Below are positions 36,567 to 40,373 of a stretch of 40,373 bases of DNA, one piece after another; positions within the stretch are counted from its first letter, which is position 1, and every line of letters begins with the position of its first letter. The DNA comes from Flavobacterium sp. Its GTDB lineage: Bacteria; Bacteroidota; Bacteroidia; Flavobacteriales; Flavobacteriaceae. Below the pieces are notes generated by a model. The model was not told the DNA's origin. It worked only from the letters and a program-made list of their open reading frames with translations, and made no database searches. The position numbers and the translations under genes were made by a program. The stretch is from positions 1 through 40,373 of the forward strand of contig NZ_PNNA01000057.1 in the NCBI RefSeq assembly GCF_013823965.1, read 5' to 3'.

Positions 36567-37667
36567 ATGAAAGGATCATTCAAACTCGGAAACATTTCGG
36601 GAATCGGTCTATTTATTCATTGGACCTTTTCGCTGCTAATTCTATTCATTGTTTATGTCAATTACAAATCGGGGCAAAATTTGACACAAATTTTATGGTC
36701 CATCCTCTTTATTTTGTGCATTTTCAGTACTGTTTTAATACACGAACTGGGACACGCCTTGACTGCAAAAAAATTTGGCATAAAAACCAAGGACATCACA
36801 CTTTTGCCCATTGGCGGATTGGCACGATTAGAAAGATTACCCGAAAAACCTTCTGAAGAATTAGCGGTTGCGTTTGCAGGACCTTTTGTAAATATCGTCT
36901 TGGCTTTCATAACCAGTTTGTTCATCACTTTACCCAATACTCCGGAAGAAATGATCGGCCAATTGGAAAATGGAGTCAACGCCTATAATTTCTTCCTGAA
37001 TTTCTATTTGGTAAATATTGTATTGGCAATTTTCAATCTAATTCCAGCTTTTCCGATGGATGGCGGAAGAGTACTTCGAGCGTTGTTGTCGTATAAATTA
37101 GAAAGACATTATGCCACGAAAATTGCGGCACGAATTGGGCAAGTATTGGCACTGGGATTTATTTTTTTAGGTTTTTTTTCCAATCCTATTTTGATATTTA
37201 TTGGATTATTTGTCTTTATGGGCGCTCAAATCGAATCCGAATATACCGAGACAAAATACATGCTCAAAGGGTATAAAGTTCGAGATGTGCTGATGAAACA
37301 ATACCCAACCATCGACTACAACGAAACGCTGGAAACGGCAGTAAAATTGATGCTTGACAGTCAAAACAAACATTTCTTGGTGACTAAAAACGACATCCCG
37401 ATAGGGACATTGAATCGCGAACAAATCATAGAAGCGCTGTCTAAAAAAGAGGAAGAAACGGAGTTGTCTTCCATTATTGACAAGGATTTAATCATGCTTC
37501 AAGCTGATTCTCTTTTAGAAGATGTGTTTGAATTAGTTTACAAAAACAAATCCACTTTAATGCTTGTCATAGAAAACAACCAACTCATTGGTACCTTGGA
37601 CACGGAAAATCTTTTGGAGTTTATTTTAATTAAAGAGGTTAAAGCAAAAAAAGCCCATGCTGAATAA
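36567..37667 (+). CDS. Site-2 protease family (M50) metalloprotease with C-terminal CBS domains
   Basis: A 366-residue inner-membrane zinc protease. The zinc site HELGH (residues 59-63) lies within a transmembrane helix, and the third ligand is in NLIPAFPMDGGR (157-168), Asp165. About five to six helices are visible up to residue 230. The C-terminal region (about 245-360) reads as a pair of CBS domains (VRDVLMKQYPTIDYNETLET, then IIDKDLIMLQADSLLEDVFE), which usually sense adenine nucleotides. The start at 36567 (MKGSFKLGNISGIG) is chosen; the upstream ATG at 36495 sits next to a near-consensus promoter (TAACTTTA at about 36488). It overlaps the phospholipase D gene by 11 nt. Confidence 0.88.
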   Translation: MKGSFKLGNISGIGLFIHWTFSLLILFIVYVNYKSGQNLTQILWSILFILCIFSTVLIHELGHALTAKKFGIKTKDITLLPIGGLARLERLPEKPSEELAVAFAGPFVNIVLAFITSLFITLPNTPEEMIGQLENGVNAYNFFLNFYLVNIVLAIFNLIPAFPMDGGRVLRALLSYKLERHYATKIAARIGQVLALGFIFLGFFSNPILIFIGLFVFMGAQIESEYTETKYMLKGYKVRDVLMKQYPTIDYNETLETAVKLMLDSQNKHFLVTKNDIPIGTLNREQIIEALSKKEEETELSSIIDKDLIMLQADSLLEDVFELVYKNKSTLMLVIENNQLIGTLDTENLLEFILIKEVKAKKAHAE

Positions 37668-38820
37668 TGACACTGCCATTTCCACAACAAAATTTATAGA
37701 ACTGGTCCATAGCGGCGAAGATTATTTCACCCGATTGGAACGCATTATTTTGGCATCCAAATCCGAAATTCATATCCAAACGTATATTTTCGATTACGAC
37801 ACTGTTGGCAAAAAAATTATTGATTTACTTAAAGAAGCCGCTAGCCGAAATGTCAAAATATACATTTTACTCGACGGTTTCGGCTCGTTTTCATTCCCCA
37901 AAGAAATTCTGGATGAACTGCCACAAAACGGAATCAACATTCGTCTTTTCGCCCCTTTATTCTCGGCAAGTTCCTTTTATCTCGGCAGAAGATTGCATCA
38001 CAAAGTAGTAGTTTCCGATTCAAAAACCGTATTGATTGGCGGAATCAACATAGCCGACAAATATTATGGAACCCCAAAAACGCCCGCTTGGCTTGACTAT
38101 GCCATTCAAATACAAGATGCAAAAATAGGTGCATCGCTAGCTAAATTATGCTCGGATATTTATTTCAAAAAAAGACGCGTGAGCAGAAAAAAAATAGCAT
38201 CTGTCGTAAATTATAATGAAGAAATTACGATTAGTGTTCTTCAAAATGATTGGCTGAAAAGGAAAAACGAAATCTATAAAGCCTACATAAAATCTATTGG
38301 AGAAGCCCAAAAAGAAATAGTTATCGTGGGAAGTTATTTTCTTCCCGGCAGAAAATTAGTTGCCACGCTGAAAAAAGCATCCCTGAATAACGTGAAAATT
38401 AAATTGATTCTATCCGGCATATCCGATATTCCAATGGCAAGACGCGCCAGTTGCCATTTATACAACAAATTACTGAGATACAACATCGAATTGTACGAAT
38501 GGAAATCATCCATTTTACATGGAAAAACTGCCGTTGTGGACAATAATTGGACAACAATTGGTTCTTTTAACCTGAATAATTTGAGCTCTTTTGGAAGCAT
38601 CGAAATGAATGTGGAAATCCAGTCTGCCGAATTTTCCAATAATTATCTCACGCACCTCAACCAAATTATGGGCCAGTGCGAAAAAATAACACCCAAATCC
38701 CTTGAATTAACAGATGGGTTGCCCACAAAACTCTTCAACTGGGTTTCTTATTGGATTACAAGAATAATCGAAATTATCATCACTTATCTGCCCCACAAAC
38801 GATTTAGAAGATTCTACTAG
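37657..38820 (+). CDS. Phospholipase D family / cardiolipin synthase-like protein
   Basis: A 387-residue protein with two HKD motifs: His114-x-Lys116-x4-Asp121 (LHHKVVVSD) and His288-x-Lys290-x4-Asp295 (LHGKTAVVD), each followed by the usual Asn (GGIN, GSFN). This arrangement is typical of cardiolipin synthases and related phosphatidyltransferases, but no N-terminal membrane helices are seen, so it is closer to a soluble or peripheral ClsB-like enzyme. A hydrophobic, basic C-terminus (WITRIIEIIITYLP, then HKRF) may bind the membrane. The ATG lies inside the end of the protease gene (11-nt overlap), so the two are translationally coupled. The retron region begins after its stop. Confidence 0.85.
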   Translation: MLNNDTAISTTKFIELVHSGEDYFTRLERIILASKSEIHIQTYIFDYDTVGKKIIDLLKEAASRNVKIYILLDGFGSFSFPKEILDELPQNGINIRLFAPLFSASSFYLGRRLHHKVVVSDSKTVLIGGINIADKYYGTPKTPAWLDYAIQIQDAKIGASLAKLCSDIYFKKRRVSRKKIASVVNYNEEITISVLQNDWLKRKNEIYKAYIKSIGEAQKEIVIVGSYFLPGRKLVATLKKASLNNVKIKLILSGISDIPMARRASCHLYNKLLRYNIELYEWKSSILHGKTAVVDNNWTTIGSFNLNNLSSFGSIEMNVEIQSAEFSNNYLTHLNQIMGQCEKITPKSLELTDGLPTKLFNWVSYWITRIIEIIITYLPHKRFRRFY

Positions 38821-38953
38821 CCCTAAAATAATTATGATTTCCATAACACTATTAGGAGCAAAAAAATCGTAAATTTAGGAGTGTATTAAACAACTCAAAA
38901 TACTGATTATAAATACATTAAATACTTAAAAAAGGAAATTAAAACCTTTTGAA
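38821..38953. other. AT-rich leader between phospholipase gene and retron region
   Basis: The stretch is strongly AT-rich and has no long hairpin. It holds a near-consensus -7 element TAAATTTA (38870-38877), a direct repeat TTAGGAG (38852-38858 and 38875-38881), and a weak 6-bp hairpin (38930-38935 with 38945-38950) just before the 39-codon ORF. It may be the promoter region of the retron unit. No gene is seen in it. Confidence 0.4.
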
Positions 38954-39073
38954 ATGGAGTCAAATAAAAACAAAGTAAAAGAAGAATGGATCAAAAAGGA
39001 TTTGAAGAATAAAACTCCAAAAATGGACAAAAAAACCATTTTTGTACCCCGCAAAACGGAGTTAAACTTCTAA
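38954..39073 (+). CDS. Small lysine-rich ORF upstream of the retron RT (39 codons)
   Basis: An open frame from ATG at 38954 to TAA at 39071-39073 encoding 39 residues, 11 of them lysine. It begins MESNKNKVKEEW and ends FVPRKTELNF. The codons look ordinary for this genome (GAA, AAA, ATC, CGC), and the leader before the ATG is A-rich as at other starts. It lies 182 nt before the RT gene, on the same strand. Against it, its second half also folds as nested stems (39004-39070), so the region could be part of a structured RNA rather than coding. No homologue is recognised. If translated, a small basic partner protein is possible, but the function is unknown. Confidence 0.42.
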   Translation: MESNKNKVKEEWIKKDLKNKTPKMDKKTIFVPRKTELNF

Positions 39074-39255
39074 TTTTTCCTGAAAATTTCATCGACAGTG
39101 GTCGATGAGGAGTCGTGAGTCACTACTCTGTAATGGAATGCTTTTTCAAGCAACTGTGTTTAAAAGGATCTCCGCAGAGCTCCGAACCTTTTAAACCCGT
39201 GTTCTTAACTGGAGTGGGAATTTTATTTCCCGCTCCATTAATGATTTTGAAAGCC
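39074..39255 (+). ncRNA. Candidate retron msr-msd RNA
   Basis: The stretch between the small ORF and the RT can form four consecutive hairpins on the transcribed strand. Hairpin 1 is a perfect 8-bp stem with a 4-nt loop (39089-39096/39101-39108, TCATCGAC/GTCGATGA). Hairpin 2 has eight positions with one mismatch and an AGT loop (39110-39117/39121-39128). Hairpin 3 is long, with outer AAG/CTT and AAC/GTT pairs and a 10-bp stem (39158-39167/39187-39196), spanning 39148-39206. Hairpin 4 is 10 bp with one G-U (39211-39220/39227-39236). Two short msr-like hairpins followed by longer ones, directly before an RT, is the layout of retron template RNAs. The a1/a2 repeats and branching guanosine could not be assigned. 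Confidence 0.55.
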
Positions 39256-40317
39256 ATGGATTTTACAAAATACAAAGTCGATTTTACAGCCGAAGCTTCG
39301 AAAAAAGGATTGTCTAAAAATAATGTCCAACGCTGTTTGAATTACGCTGAAGCATTGATTTCAAAAGGCATTGCGGTAATTTATAATCCTTCGCATCTTT
39401 CTGCCCTTTTGGGTTATAAAATAGAATACCTCAAAAAAGCGGCCTTACATCCCTCCTATTTCTATCGTGATTTTGAAATTGCCAAAAAAAACGGCAAGAA
39501 AAGAGCCATCTCGGAACCACTTCCGAGTTTGAAGGAAATCCAGGTCTGGATTCTCAAAGACATTCTCGAAAAAGTTCCCGTGAGTCCATTTGCCAAAGCT
39601 TACAAACCCAAAACCAGTCTTACGGAAAACCTGAAATTTCATAGAAACCAACCCAAAGTATTCACGCTAGATTTGGAGAATTTTTTCCCATCGATAAAAA
39701 TAGATTTGGTCGAAAAAGTTTTTCTCGAATTAGGTTATTCGAAAATGGTGGCGAATTTATTGGCGAAACTTTGCACTCGCGATAACGCTCTACCACAAGG
39801 TGCACCAACGAGTCCGTATCTTTCCAACCTTATTTTCAAGGAAGCCGATGCCATTATTGCCGATTATTGCAAACAACAAAAAATAAGGTACACCCGTTAT
39901 GCCGATGATTTGAGTTTTTCCGGTGATTTTGACGAAAATAAACTCTTCGAGAAAGTAACCAACGTTGTCGAAAAACTGGATCTTCGCATCAATAAAAGCA
40001 AAACAAGATTGATGACGCCTGACAAACGACAATCCGTTACGGGAATAGTGGTCAACAACAAGCCACAAGTCGCCTTCAAAAAACGCAACGCATTGCGACA
40101 AGCGATGTACTACATCAAGAAATTTGGTATAGACGAACACCGAGTGTACAAAGAAATCAAACAGGCCAATTATCTGGAACATTTGTTGGGAAAAATAAAT
40201 TTCATTTTACAAATAAACCCCAAAGACACTGAATTTATGGAATACAAAACATTGCTTTTTGACTTAAAAAAGAAAGAGGACTTAAAAATTAGAAAACCGT
40301 TACCGTTGTTGGTATAA
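39256..40317 (+). CDS. Retron-type reverse transcriptase
   Basis: A 353-residue retron RT that should prime on its own RNA and make msDNA (an RNA-linked DNA). The motifs appear in order: KKRAISEPLPSLKEIQVWIL (81-100), the retron NAxxH-like NLKFH (125-129), catalytic FTLDLENFFPSI with Asp139, LPQGAPTSPYLSN (179-191), YTRYADDLSFSG with Asp217/Asp218, NKSKTRLM (246-253) and the retron VTG motif at 261-263. There is no maturase, nuclease or Cas1 domain, which argues against group II introns and CRISPR RTs. The ATG at 39256 (or in-frame 39241) is chosen; a longer frame from 39115 would run through the hairpin region. The window ends 56 nt after the stop. Confidence 0.92.
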   Translation: MDFTKYKVDFTAEASKKGLSKNNVQRCLNYAEALISKGIAVIYNPSHLSALLGYKIEYLKKAALHPSYFYRDFEIAKKNGKKRAISEPLPSLKEIQVWILKDILEKVPVSPFAKAYKPKTSLTENLKFHRNQPKVFTLDLENFFPSIKIDLVEKVFLELGYSKMVANLLAKLCTRDNALPQGAPTSPYLSNLIFKEADAIIADYCKQQKIRYTRYADDLSFSGDFDENKLFEKVTNVVEKLDLRINKSKTRLMTPDKRQSVTGIVVNNKPQVAFKKRNALRQAMYYIKKFGIDEHRVYKEIKQANYLEHLLGKINFILQINPKDTEFMEYKTLLFDLKKKEDLKIRKPLPLLV

Positions 40318-40373
40318 AAAATTCAAGAAAGCCCAATTAGAGTTTTTTTTTTCATAACTACTTGTAATTAAAT

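Noticed and set aside
39131..39240. TAATGGA/TCCATTA as retron a1/a2 repeats
   Set aside because: The arms are only 7 nt, lie inside the hairpin series (after the two msr-like hairpins), and the right arm overlaps the stem of hairpin 4.
39115..39255. Longer RT reading frame starting at 39115
   Set aside because: The extra 47 residues run through strong hairpins 2 to 4 and do not resemble RT sequence. ATG at 39256 gives a normal retron RT N-terminus.
39256..40317. Group II intron or CRISPR-associated RT
   Set aside because: There is no maturase X/DNA-binding/HNH region, no Cas1 fusion, no intron domain V-like hairpin and no CRISPR repeats. The NxxxH and VTG motifs fit retrons.
40318..40373. 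Terminator after the RT
   Set aside because: There is a T-run (from about 40343) but no clear stem ahead of it, and the window ends too soon to judge.

Overview
The window looks like chromosomal DNA of a Flavobacterium-type member of the Bacteroidota. It is AT-rich, and many genes are preceded by the Bacteroidota -7 promoter element (TANNTTTG). Start codons sit behind A-rich leaders with almost no Shine-Dalgarno sequences. The gene content is also typical: an OmpB3-type TonB-dependent receptor, a GldL-like small membrane protein, DUF1599, a BT_3928/DoxX-type protein, and many CPBP, S41 and lipoprotein-type envelope proteins. No tRNA, rRNA, CRISPR array or insertion sequence was seen.

Region 1 (1-12.1 kb) is housekeeping: gcvT, an S41 protease, a YebC regulator, an alpha-glucan phosphorylase-like protein whose PLP lysine position is threonine, prfB with a programmed +1 frameshift, threonine aldolase, a YbaB-type protein, an oligopeptidase B-like S9 peptidase and a cysteine synthase-family enzyme. 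prfB and the aldolase gene diverge from a 16-bp palindrome whose halves lie within the two -7 elements.

Region 2 (12.1-26.9 kb) mixes envelope and metabolic genes: an L,D-transpeptidase-like protein, lpxD, an acyl-CoA carboxylase beta subunit, an alpha/beta hydrolase, menE with a CPBP protease, an ArsC-like protein, a TonB-dependent receptor, a saccharopine dehydrogenase-like protein, a mini-GldL-like protein, amt, rlmH, and folP coupled to a lipoprotein gene.

Region 3 (26.9-30.3 kb) is a co-directional cluster: a tandem DUF1599 protein, a DoxX/MauE-like protein, a small membrane protein, a TlpA-type lipoprotein and tpiA.

Region 4 (30.5-38.8 kb) holds PEP synthase, an SDR and a Ca2+-type P-ATPase in one tight run, then an M50 site-2 protease with a CBS region overlapping a two-HKD phospholipase D/cardiolipin synthase-like gene. 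It reads as an energy, ion and membrane-stress module, which is an inference.

Region 5 (38.8-40.37 kb) is the most unusual part: a retron-type reverse transcriptase preceded by about 180 nt able to form four consecutive hairpins (candidate msr-msd RNA) and by a short, lysine-rich 39-codon ORF. No known retron effector domain is recognisable in the window, which ends 56 nt after the RT stop codon, so any downstream partner is out of view.
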